Shown in pieces: positions 42,747 through 50,591 of a stretch of DNA of 64,000 nt (position 1 is the first letter of the stretch; each line of letters opens with the position of its first letter). Both the position numbers and the translations under genes were made by a program. The notes under the pieces were generated by a model, which saw nothing but the letters and a program-made list of their open reading frames with translations, searched no databases and was not told the DNA's origin. The stretch comes from Cupriavidus taiwanensis (GTDB lineage: Bacteria; Pseudomonadota; Gammaproteobacteria; Burkholderiales; Burkholderiaceae): the NCBI RefSeq assembly GCF_900250075.1, contig NZ_LT977071.1:1550941-1614940 (forward strand), read 5' to 3'.

Positions 42747-43955
42747 ATGCGCAGAGCTGCAATCGTCACCCCCCTTCGCACCCCCGTCGGCACCTTTGGC
42801 GGCAGCCTGCGCCCGGTGCCGGTCGAGGAACTGGCCGCGACCGCCGTGCGCGCGGTGGTGGAACGCAGCGGCATCGACCCGGCGCGCATCGACGACGTCG
42901 TCTTTGCCCAGTCCTATGCCAACAGCGAAGTGCCGTGCGTGGGCCGCTGGGCCGCGCTGCAGGCCGGCCTGCCGGTTGAGGTGCCGGGCATGCAGCTGGA
43001 TCGCCGCTGTGGCGGCGGGCTGCAGGCCATCGTTACCGCGGCGATGATGGTGCAGAGCGGCGCGGCCGACGTGGTGATCGCCGGCGGCGTCGAAAGCATG
43101 AGCAATATCGAGTACTACACCACCGATATGCGCTGGGGCGCGCGCTCCGGCAACGTGCGCTTCTTCGACCGGCTCGACCGTGGCCGCGAGCGCTCGCAGC
43201 CGGTGGAGCGCTTCGGCAAGATCTCGGGCATGATCGAGACCGCCGAGAACCTCGCGCGCGACTACGGCATCAGCCGCGAAGCCGCCGATGCCTTCGCCGT
43301 GCGCAGCCACCAGCGCGCCGCGGCCGCCTGGGAGGCCGGGCGCTTCGACGCCGAGATCGTTCCGGTGCAGGTGCCGCAGCGCAAGGGCGAGCCGGTGGCA
43401 TTTACGCGCGACGAGGGCTTCCGCCCGCAGACCACGCCCGAAAGCCTGGCCAAGCTGCGCGTGCTGATGCCGAACGGCACGGTCACCGCGGGCAACGCAA
43501 GCCAGCAGAACGATGCGTCGGCCGCCTGCCTGATCGTCGCCGAGGACAAGCTCGCCGAACTCGGCCTGACCCCCATGGCCTCGCTGGTGGGCTGGGCGGC
43601 TGCCGGCTGCGAGCCGTCGCACATGGGCATCGGCCCGGTGCCGGCGGTGAAGAAGCTGCTGGCGCGCCTGAACCTGACGCTGGACCAGATGGACCTGGTC
43701 GAGCTGAACGAGGCCTTTGCCTGCCAGGTGCTGGCCGTGCTCAAGGGCTGGGACTGGCAGGACCAGGACGCCATCGAGCAGAAGCTCAACGTCAACGGTT
43801 CGGGCATCTCGCTGGGCCATCCGATCGGCGCCACCGGCGTGCGCATCCTGGCCACGCTGCTGCACGAACTGCAGCGCCGCGGCGGCCGCTACGGCCTGGA
43901 AACCATGTGCATCGGCGGCGGCCAGGGCATTGCCGCGGTATTTGAACGCTATTGA
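42747..43955 (+). CDS. Thiolase (acetyl-CoA C-acyltransferase family)
   Basis: A 402-aa thiolase II. The nucleophilic Cys88 is in DRRCGGGLQAI, followed by the NEAFA motif (VELNEAFACQVLAV), the His in GHPIGATGVRIL and the second Cys in MCIGGGQG. AAGGAG sits seven bases before the ATG at 42747. It cleaves a 3-ketoacyl-CoA to acetyl-CoA and a shortened acyl-CoA, or the reverse. It lies 40 bases after the CoA-transferase gene, so it is co-transcribed. Confidence 0.95.
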   Translation: MRRAAIVTPLRTPVGTFGGSLRPVPVEELAATAVRAVVERSGIDPARIDDVVFAQSYANSEVPCVGRWAALQAGLPVEVPGMQLDRRCGGGLQAIVTAAMMVQSGAADVVIAGGVESMSNIEYYTTDMRWGARSGNVRFFDRLDRGRERSQPVERFGKISGMIETAENLARDYGISREAADAFAVRSHQRAAAAWEAGRFDAEIVPVQVPQRKGEPVAFTRDEGFRPQTTPESLAKLRVLMPNGTVTAGNASQQNDASAACLIVAEDKLAELGLTPMASLVGWAAAGCEPSHMGIGPVPAVKKLLARLNLTLDQMDLVELNEAFACQVLAVLKGWDWQDQDAIEQKLNVNGSGISLGHPIGATGVRILATLLHELQRRGGRYGLETMCIGGGQGIAAVFERY

Positions 43956-44033
43956 TGCCGCAGCGGCGGCGTGGGGCCCTGTGCTTGCCGCACGCCCGCC
44001 GCACGCTTTGCCCCGCACCAGGACGCCTGAATC

Positions 44034-45566
44034 ATGCCACCGGACCGAGCCCCCCTCACCCGCATCAGCGACATCCCGCGCCACTGGGCCGCGCACACGC
44101 CCGGCCATGTCGCCGTGTTCGAGGAAGACCGAAGCACCACCTATGCGCAACTGTGGGCCGGCATCGGCGAGGCGCAGCGCTACCTGCAGTCGCAGGGTGT
44201 CGGCAGCGGCGACCGGGTGCTGGTGGTGGCCGAGAACTGCCTGGCGGTGGTCACGCTGGTGTTCGCACTGGCGGAGCTGGGCGCATGGCCGGTGGTCGTC
44301 AACGCGCGCCTGTCCGAGCGCGAGATCGAGGTGATCCGCGCCCACTGCCACCCGCGGCTGATGCTGTTCACCCACGCGGCCTCGCCGGATGCGCTGCGCC
44401 ACGGCGTGCGCTATCGCGCCCGCGAAATTGCCCCGGCCGGCCTGGGCCCGTTGATGGCCGGCGCCGTCGACGAGACCGCCACGCGCGAGCCCGAAGCGCT
44501 GGCGCGCGAGGTGGCCGCGCTGATCTACACCTCGGGCACCACCGGACAGCCCAAAGGGGTGATGGTCACGCACCGCGGCCTGCTGCACTTTGCCGACGTA
44601 ACCGTGGCCTCGCGCCGCATGCAGCCGGACGACTGCGCCTACGCGGTGATGCCGATGTCGCATGTGTTCGGGCTGGGCACGTTGCTGGTATCGACCTTGC
44701 ACGCCGGCGCCAGCCTGTACCTGTGTGCGCGCTTCAACGCCGCGGACCTGGCCGCGGCGATCCGCGATGGCGCGATCACGCTGCTGCAGGGCGTGCCGGC
44801 CATGTTCAGCCGCATCCTGGCCCACGTGCGGGCCACCGGTGTGCCATTGCAGCCCTCGCCGCGACTGCGCTATCTCTACACCGGCGGCGGCCCGCTCGAC
44901 CCTACCCTCAAGCGCGATGTCGAGGCGGCATTCGGCCAGCCGCTGCACCACGGCTACGGCATGACGGAGTACGCGGGATCGATGTTCGTGACGCGCCTGG
45001 ACCGGCCGCGCACCGATTGCGCCGCGGGCGAGATCGTCGCGGGGGCGGACCTGCTGGTGGTCGGCGCTGACGGCAAGCCGGTGCCGCCGGGGCAGCCCGG
45101 CGAACTGTGGATCCGCGGGCCGGGCATGATGCGCGGCTACTACCGCGCGCCCGAACTGACCGCCGCGGCGCTGCGCCCCGGCGGCTGGCTCAACACCGGC
45201 GATATCGGCCGCCTGGATGCCGACGGTGCCTTGTTTATCGTCGGACGCACCAAGGACCTGATCATCCGTTCGGGCTTCACCGTCTACCCGATCGAAGTCG
45301 AATCGGTGCTCAACACGCATCCGTCGGTGCGGGTGTCGGCCGTGATCGGCCAGCCCGCCGCGGACGGCAACGAGGAAGTGGTCGCCTTCGTCGAGATCCG
45401 CGAGGGCGAGCGCTTCGACGCGCCGGAGTTGCATGACTACCTGGTCGGGCGCCTGTCGCCCTACAAGCGCCCCGAGCGCATCGTGCGCGTGGCGGCGATG
45501 CCGACGACTGCCAGCGGCAAGCTGCTCAAGCACCAGTTGCGGCAGACGCTCGCGGGCCAGGCGTAG
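44034..45566 (+). CDS. AMP-forming acyl-CoA ligase
   Basis: A 510-aa class I adenylating enzyme. Its P-loop AALIYTSGTTGQPKGVMVTH spans residues 161-180; YGMTEYAG and the hinge region GWLNTGDIGRLDADGALFIVGRTKDLIIRSGFTVYPIEVE follow. The catalytic Lys is in TASGKLLKHQL near the C-terminus. It activates a carboxylic acid, fatty or aromatic, to its CoA thioester. It is the third gene of the CoA-transferase/thiolase unit and probably feeds the acyl-CoA dehydrogenase encoded divergently. Confidence 0.93.
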   Translation: MPPDRAPLTRISDIPRHWAAHTPGHVAVFEEDRSTTYAQLWAGIGEAQRYLQSQGVGSGDRVLVVAENCLAVVTLVFALAELGAWPVVVNARLSEREIEVIRAHCHPRLMLFTHAASPDALRHGVRYRAREIAPAGLGPLMAGAVDETATREPEALAREVAALIYTSGTTGQPKGVMVTHRGLLHFADVTVASRRMQPDDCAYAVMPMSHVFGLGTLLVSTLHAGASLYLCARFNAADLAAAIRDGAITLLQGVPAMFSRILAHVRATGVPLQPSPRLRYLYTGGGPLDPTLKRDVEAAFGQPLHHGYGMTEYAGSMFVTRLDRPRTDCAAGEIVAGADLLVVGADGKPVPPGQPGELWIRGPGMMRGYYRAPELTAAALRPGGWLNTGDIGRLDADGALFIVGRTKDLIIRSGFTVYPIEVESVLNTHPSVRVSAVIGQPAADGNEEVVAFVEIREGERFDAPELHDYLVGRLSPYKRPERIVRVAAMPTTASGKLLKHQLRQTLAGQA

Positions 45567-45591
45567 CACGCAGGCGTGCCGCGGTGCTGCC

Positions 45592-46494
45592 TCAGTCCTG
45601 GCGTCCCTGCCCGTCTTCCACCAGCAGGTCCACCAGCTTGCGCGCGAACAGCGGCAAGGCGTCGAGGTCGGCCACGCAGATCTGCAGCTGGCGCTCGGCC
45701 CACTCGTCGTCGAGCTGGACGATGCGCAGCGCCATGGCCCTGGCATGGCGGCGCGCGGTGGTCTCGGGCAGCACGGCCAGGCCGACATTGGCCTCGACCA
45801 TGCGGCACGCGGTCTCGAAATTGCTGACCTGCACGCGCCAGCGCAGGTTGCGCTGCAGGTCCGCCGCGGCCCGCTTCAGAAAGTTGTGGATGGCGCTGTC
45901 CTCGGGCAGGCCGATGAAGTCGTAGTCGAGCGTATCGAGGAAATCCACGCGGCCGCGCTCGGCCAGCGGATGGCTCAGCGCGGTGGCCAGCACCAGCCGG
46001 TCGCGCCGGTATGGCATGACTTCCAGCCCATCGGTACGCACATTGCCGGCGATGATGCCGATATCGACGATGCCCTCCTGCACCGCGCGCACGATGTCCG
46101 GGCTGAGCCGTTCGTGCATGTCGATGGTCACGTCCGGATGGCTGACCAGGTAGCTGCGCAGCACCGCCGGCAGGAACTCGCTCATGGCGGTGGTGTTGGC
46201 GAACACGCGCACATGGCCTTTGACGCCGGCCGCGTATTCCTGCAGGTCGCCGCTGAGCTGCTCCAGCTGGCGCAGCACGCGGCGCGCATGGGCCAGCAAG
46301 GTCTCGCCGGCACCGGTCACCTTCACGCCCTGGCTGCTGCGGCTCAGCAGCTTGACGCCGACGTGTTCCTCCAGGTTCTTGATGCGCGTGCTGGCCGCGG
46401 CCAGCGACAGGTGCGAGCGCTGTGCACCGCCGGTCAGGCTCTGGGCCTCCGCGATATGCGTGAACAGTTTCAGGTCGACCAGATCAAAGCGCAT
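45592..46494 (-). CDS. LysR family transcriptional regulator
   Basis: A 300-aa LysR protein with HTH FTHIAEAQSLTGGAQRSHLSLAAASTRIKNLEEHVGVKLLSR and an effector domain of the CidR/YbhD-like kind (NTTAMSEFLPAVLRSYLVSHPDVTIDMHERLS, MVEANVGLAVLPE). GGAAGGA precedes the ATG. It converges with the acyl-CoA ligase gene, 25 bases between stops. It may regulate that cluster or act elsewhere; it is not divergent from any target here. Confidence 0.9.
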   Translation of the reverse strand: MRFDLVDLKLFTHIAEAQSLTGGAQRSHLSLAAASTRIKNLEEHVGVKLLSRSSQGVKVTGAGETLLAHARRVLRQLEQLSGDLQEYAAGVKGHVRVFANTTAMSEFLPAVLRSYLVSHPDVTIDMHERLSPDIVRAVQEGIVDIGIIAGNVRTDGLEVMPYRRDRLVLATALSHPLAERGRVDFLDTLDYDFIGLPEDSAIHNFLKRAAADLQRNLRWRVQVSNFETACRMVEANVGLAVLPETTARRHARAMALRIVQLDDEWAERQLQICVADLDALPLFARKLVDLLVEDGQGRQD

Positions 46495-46568
46495 GACATC
46501 CTTCCCGGGCGTAACGACGGATTATCGCGCAAACCGCGTCATGGAACACCCCTGAGCCGCGCCGCGAT

Positions 46569-47201
46569 TCACGCCACCGAGCGCTGCCGCGGCATGGCGC
46601 GCCCGCCGGCCAGCCTTCGCGCCGCTTCCAGCGAGACGCCGAAGCGATCATAGAATGCGCTGTCCAGATCACCGCCGGCCGGCCAGCCGACCCGGCGCCT
46701 GGCCTCGGCAAGGCCCGCTTCGCCCGCCATGACGTCGAACAGCAGCCGCATCAGCCGTTGCGTGCGGCACAGGTCGGTCAGCGCGGTCCCCTGCGCGAAC
46801 AGCGCGCGGCGCAACTGCGCCGCCGACATGCCGAGCCGTTCCGCGATAAAGGCTGCGTTCCAGGCGTACTGCGGCTGCAGGAACACCCGCTTGGCAATGC
46901 GGTGATGCAGGCATTCGGAGGGTTGCGCCGGGGTCAGCCCCAGCAGCTCCAGCGTGCATGCCGCGGGCTGGGCACTGCTGCCATCCAGGCGCAGCGCAAA
47001 CGCCTCGAACGGCTCGAGGGTGGCCTGCTGGCCGGCCAGCAGCACCCGTTCGTAGCCGCGCCGCCGGACCACCACCCTGCCGCGCTCGGCGCCGACCGAC
47101 AGCGGAAAGGCCAGCAGCAACTGCTGCAGGCTGGCGTGCATGGAAGACTGCAGATGGACATGCATGGCGGAGCGCGAATGGCGGACAGGATCAAGCTGCA
47201 T
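46569..47201 (-). CDS. AraC-type helix-turn-helix regulator, short form
   Basis: A 210-aa protein ending in an AraC-type double helix-turn-helix (NAAFIAERLGMSAAQLRRALFAQGTALTDLCRTQRLMRLLFDV; FYDRFGVSLEAARRLAGG). The N-terminal ~90 residues form a small beta-rich domain (RVVVRRRGYERVLLAGQQATLEPFEAFALRLDG), shorter than a full AraC cupin. The usual GFxxxSxFxRxFK motif at the second HTH is only loosely kept (DLDSAFYDRFGVS), so it is a divergent member. Target unknown. Confidence 0.75.
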   Translation of the reverse strand: MQLDPVRHSRSAMHVHLQSSMHASLQQLLLAFPLSVGAERGRVVVRRRGYERVLLAGQQATLEPFEAFALRLDGSSAQPAACTLELLGLTPAQPSECLHHRIAKRVFLQPQYAWNAAFIAERLGMSAAQLRRALFAQGTALTDLCRTQRLMRLLFDVMAGEAGLAEARRRVGWPAGGDLDSAFYDRFGVSLEAARRLAGGRAMPRQRSVA

Positions 47202-47276
47202 GATGGCCGCAATCCGGCGCGCGCGCCTCTGCCATTCCCGAACACTCCGTTCGCCGCCGCCGCATGCCGCGCCGTG

Positions 47277-48185
47277 TCAGGCGGTCGGAAACGCCTTCAC
47301 CAGGTGCCGCAGCAAACCGTCCGCCACCGGCGATAAATGCCGGCCGGCGCGCGTCAGGATGTGGATGCGGCTGTTGTTCAGGATGGGATTGGCCAGCGGC
47401 AGCGATACCAGCTGCCGCAGCTGCGGCTCCTTCAGCGGCACCGAGCGCGCCGTCAGGATATAGCCCAGCCCCATCGCGGCGTATTCCCACAGCACCTTGA
47501 ATGAGTTGGTGACCAGCATCGGCTTGAGCGTGATGTGCTCGTCCAGCTCCGCTGCCTGCACATGCTTGCGCACGCCGAACGAACCGGCCAGGAACGCGCC
47601 CTGGTGCTGCGCCAGGTCTGCCAGCGTCAGCGCGCGGCGGCGCCGCGCCAGCGGATGGTCCTTGTGCACGTGCGCGCGGATCGGCGACAGCCGCGAATAG
47701 TGCGAGTGCAGCCGCGCATCGTCGGGCGGCTGGAACACGAAGCCGATATGGGCCAGGTCTTCCAGCAGCAGCCGCACGGTCTCGTCCGTGCCCGCCACCT
47801 GGATGCTGCAGGTGACGTCGGGGTGCTTGCGCAGGAAGCCCTGCAGCACCGGTTCCAGCACCAGGTCGACAAAGCCTTCGCCGAAGGACAGTTCGACATG
47901 GCCGCGCTGGGCGTTCTTCAGGTTGTTCACCTCGGCCAGGAAGGTGTCGTTCAGGTCCTGCTGGCGCCGCGCGAACAGCGCCAGCAGCCGTCCCGCGTCG
48001 GTGGCGACCACGCCGCGCCCGCGCCGCTCCAGCAGCGCCAGGCCGGTGTCCTGCTCCAGCTTGGCCACGGCGCGGCTGACCACCGAGGGGTCCAGCTCCA
48101 GCACTTCGGCGGCGCCGCGCACCGAGCCGGTCTCGATGATCTGCAGCAGGCACAGCGCCCGCTTGCGGTCCAGCACGTCTTCCAT
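47277..48185 (-). CDS. LysR family transcriptional regulator
   Basis: A 302-aa LysR regulator: HTH LQIIETGSVRGAAEVLELDPSVVSRAVAKLEQDTGLALLERRGRGVVAT and a ligand domain with SFGEGFVDLVLEPVLQGFLRKHPDVTCSIQ. GGAGG lies seven bases before the ATG. It is divergent from the M20 amidohydrolase gene, with a 21-bp palindrome in between, so it very probably controls the amidohydrolase/Bug operon. Confidence 0.92.
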   Translation of the reverse strand: MEDVLDRKRALCLLQIIETGSVRGAAEVLELDPSVVSRAVAKLEQDTGLALLERRGRGVVATDAGRLLALFARRQQDLNDTFLAEVNNLKNAQRGHVELSFGEGFVDLVLEPVLQGFLRKHPDVTCSIQVAGTDETVRLLLEDLAHIGFVFQPPDDARLHSHYSRLSPIRAHVHKDHPLARRRRALTLADLAQHQGAFLAGSFGVRKHVQAAELDEHITLKPMLVTNSFKVLWEYAAMGLGYILTARSVPLKEPQLRQLVSLPLANPILNNSRIHILTRAGRHLSPVADGLLRHLVKAFPTA

Positions 48186-48248
48186 GTCTTGGCCTCCTCC
48201 GGCGCCGGCGCAACGTTGTCGTTCCTGGCCGCGCCACGCGATCTCTTA

Positions 48249-48269
48249 TCGTTGCATTTTATACAACGA
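48249..48269. promoter_or_regulatory. 21-bp palindrome between LysR and amidohydrolase genes
   Basis: TCGTTG-N9-CAACGA: 6-bp perfect arms around CATTTTATA, in the only AT-rich part of the 161-base divergent region. Half-sites GTTGTC also occur at 48215 and 48291. The centre could double as a -10 element. This is the probable LysR recognition site. Confidence 0.6.
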
Positions 48270-48320
48270 TTTGTCGCTACCGTTGTCATGGTTTTGGCGC
48301 GCCCCTGCGGTGAGAATGCG

Positions 48321-48350
48321 ATGAACCACCACCATCCCGATGTCCCATGA
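48321..48350 (+). CDS. Possible leader mini-ORF (9 codons) coupled to the amidohydrolase
   Basis: ATG at 48321 with GGTGAG upstream encodes MNHHHPDVP and stops at TGA, which overlaps the ATG of the amidohydrolase gene (ATGA). The amidohydrolase itself lacks a good Shine-Dalgarno, so translational coupling through this short frame is possible. It may also be chance. Confidence 0.3.
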   Translation: MNHHHPDVP

Positions 48351-49528
48351 CCCTCGCCCTGCCCGCCGACCTGCAGTCATCGATCGCGACCCTCGCGCCG
48401 GAATTCGTTGCCATCCGGCGCAGGATCCACGCGCATCCCGAACTGGCCTTCGAAGAGCGCCAGACCAGCAACCTGGTCGCCGAACAGCTGGCGGCGTGGG
48501 GCTACACGGTGCATCGCGGCCTGGGTACCACCGGCGTGGTGGGCACGCTGCGCAAGGGCCACGGCAGCAAGGCTCTGGGGATCCGCGCCGACATGGACGC
48601 GCTGCCGATCCAGGAACGGACCGGACTGGACTATGCCAGCACCATCGCGGGCAAGATGCATGCGTGCGGCCATGACGGCCACACCGCGATCCTGCTGTGC
48701 GCCGCGCGCTACCTGGCCGAGTGCGCCGACTTCAACGGCACGCTGAACCTGATCTTCCAGCCGGCCGAAGAGAACGAAGGCGGCGCGCTGCGCATGCTGG
48801 AGGACGGGCTATTCGAGCGCTTCCCGTGCGACGAGGTGTACGCGCTGCACAACTCGCCGGGCATGCCGGTGGGACAGATCGGCGTGATCGCCGGCCCCGC
48901 CATGGCCTCGTTCGACCGCGCCACGGTCACGCTGCGCGGGCGCGGCGCGCACGGCGCCATGCCGCACCATGGCATCGACGTGATGCAGGGCGCGGCCAGC
49001 ATGGTGCTGGGGCTGCAATCCATCGTCAGCCGCGAGATCGACGCGCTCAAGTCGGCGGTCATCACGGTGGGCGCGCTGCAGGCCGGCAGCACCTACAACG
49101 TGGTGCCCGACACCGCGACCATCAAGATCGGCGTGCGCACGCTGGACCCGCGCGTGCGCACGCTGGTCGAAGAACGCATCCAGGCCTTCGTCACGGCGCA
49201 GGCACAGAGCTTCCGCCTGCAGGCCGAGGTGGTCTACGAGCGCAAGTACCCGGTGCTGGTCAACCACGCCGCGCAGACCGAATTCGCGCGCCAGGCGGCG
49301 ATCCGGCTGGTGGGCGCGGACAACGTGGTGGAGCGCCCGCCGGTGATGGGCAGCGAAGACTTCGCCTACATGCTGGAGCAGCGGCCCGGCGCCTACATCC
49401 GGCTGGGCAATGGCCTGGGCGAAGACGGCGGCTGCATGGTGCACAACCCGCTGTACGACTTCAACGACAGGGCCCTGCCGGTCGGCGCCGCATTCTGGGC
49501 GCACCTGGCGCAAAGCTATCTGGCCTGA
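48347..49528 (+). CDS. M20 family amidohydrolase (hippurate hydrolase-like)
   Basis: A 393-aa dinuclear metallohydrolase of the M20D group (hippurate/IAA-amino-acid hydrolases). Metal-binding blocks: RADMDALPIQE, MHACGHDGHTAILL, QPAEENEGGA and GSEDFAYMLEQRPG, with the dimerisation-domain His in HGAMPHHGIDVM. It cleaves N-acyl amino acids or related amides in the cytoplasm. It is co-transcribed with a Bug receptor that starts 25 bases after its stop. A divergent LysR gene and palindrome suggest induction by substrate. Confidence 0.93.
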   Translation: MTLALPADLQSSIATLAPEFVAIRRRIHAHPELAFEERQTSNLVAEQLAAWGYTVHRGLGTTGVVGTLRKGHGSKALGIRADMDALPIQERTGLDYASTIAGKMHACGHDGHTAILLCAARYLAECADFNGTLNLIFQPAEENEGGALRMLEDGLFERFPCDEVYALHNSPGMPVGQIGVIAGPAMASFDRATVTLRGRGAHGAMPHHGIDVMQGAASMVLGLQSIVSREIDALKSAVITVGALQAGSTYNVVPDTATIKIGVRTLDPRVRTLVEERIQAFVTAQAQSFRLQAEVVYERKYPVLVNHAAQTEFARQAAIRLVGADNVVERPPVMGSEDFAYMLEQRPGAYIRLGNGLGEDGGCMVHNPLYDFNDRALPVGAAFWAHLAQSYLA

Positions 49529-49553
49529 ACAAGAAACCGAGGAGACAACCCCC

Positions 49554-50564
49554 ATGGCTACCCTGAACCGCCGCCGCTTCCTGCAACACGCCGGCCTTGC
49601 TGCCGGAGCTTCCGTACTGTCCGGCCTGCCGGCATTTGCGGCCGATGCCTTTCCCGCCAAGGCCCTGTCGCTGGTGGTGCCCTACCCCGCCGGCGGCGCC
49701 AGCGATGCGTCGGCGCGCATCTTCGGCGAATCGATCAGCAAGAGCGTGCGCCAGCAGGTGGTGGTGGAGAACTACGGCGGCGGCACCGGACTGATCGGCG
49801 CCAACAAGGTGCTGGCCGCGCCGGCCGACGGCTACACCTTCTTCCATGGCTCGATCAACGAGGTGTTCCTGGCGCCGCTGCTGAACCCCGCGGCGCGCTA
49901 CAAGCCGCAGGACTTCCTGCTGGCCGCGCCGATCAGCGACGCCAATATCGTGCTGATGGTGCGCAACGGCATCGCCGTGGACAGCCTGGACAAGTTCATC
50001 GAGTTCGCGCGGCAGGGCAAGGGCAAGTCGCTGACCTACGCCACCGTCGGCATCGACTCGATCTATCACCTGATGGGCGATGCGCTGGCCGCGCGCCTGG
50101 GCGTGCCGTTCCTGCACGTGCCCTACAAGGGCGGCGCGCCGGCGCTGCAGGGCCTTGCCGGCGGCGAAGTGGACTTTGCCATCCTGCCCTACCAGTCCAG
50201 CTTCGACAGCATGCAGCAGCAGGGCCGGCTGAAGATACTGACCAGCTTCTCGCGCGCCTTGCCACCGGCGCTCAAGTCGGTGCCGCTGATTTCGCAGAGC
50301 AAGCTGGTGCCGGATTTCGAATACACCATCGGCGGCGGCTATTTCGTCAGGCAAGGCACGCCGGCGGATCGCGTGGCGGTGCTGCGCAAGGCCATCGGCG
50401 AAGCACTGGCCAAGCCGGAGATCCGCGCCAAGCTTGAAGCCGAGGGCCGCACCGTGCTGCAGCCGATCGACAGCCAGGAGCAGGCGAACCGGATGTTCGA
50501 ACAGTACCTGGCCCGCGTCAACAAGCTGATCCAGGGCGTCGGCCGCAAGACCAACGCGGCCTGA
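49554..50564 (+). CDS. Bug (TctC) family periplasmic receptor with Tat-type signal
   Basis: A 336-aa Bug receptor. Its leader has a twin-arginine motif (NRRRFLQHAGLAAGASVL) ending near residue 30. Hallmarks: SLVVPYPAGGASDASARIFGE, VVVENYGGGTGLIGANKV, ADGYTFFHGS, VPFLHVPYKGGAPALQGLAGGEVDFAI. GAGGAGA lies upstream of the ATG. The ligand is probably the N-acyl amino acid hydrolysed by the preceding enzyme. No cognate membrane components are encoded nearby. Confidence 0.92.
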   Translation: MATLNRRRFLQHAGLAAGASVLSGLPAFAADAFPAKALSLVVPYPAGGASDASARIFGESISKSVRQQVVVENYGGGTGLIGANKVLAAPADGYTFFHGSINEVFLAPLLNPAARYKPQDFLLAAPISDANIVLMVRNGIAVDSLDKFIEFARQGKGKSLTYATVGIDSIYHLMGDALAARLGVPFLHVPYKGGAPALQGLAGGEVDFAILPYQSSFDSMQQQGRLKILTSFSRALPPALKSVPLISQSKLVPDFEYTIGGGYFVRQGTPADRVAVLRKAIGEALAKPEIRAKLEAEGRTVLQPIDSQEQANRMFEQYLARVNKLIQGVGRKTNAA

Positions 50565-50591
50565 GGCGCGGCGAGTTGCGGCGGCAAGGCA

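Noticed and set aside
42531..45788. A 1085-codon minus-strand frame opposite the thiolase and ligase genes
   Set aside because: The translation is compositionally biased and antisense to two genes with complete catalytic motifs.
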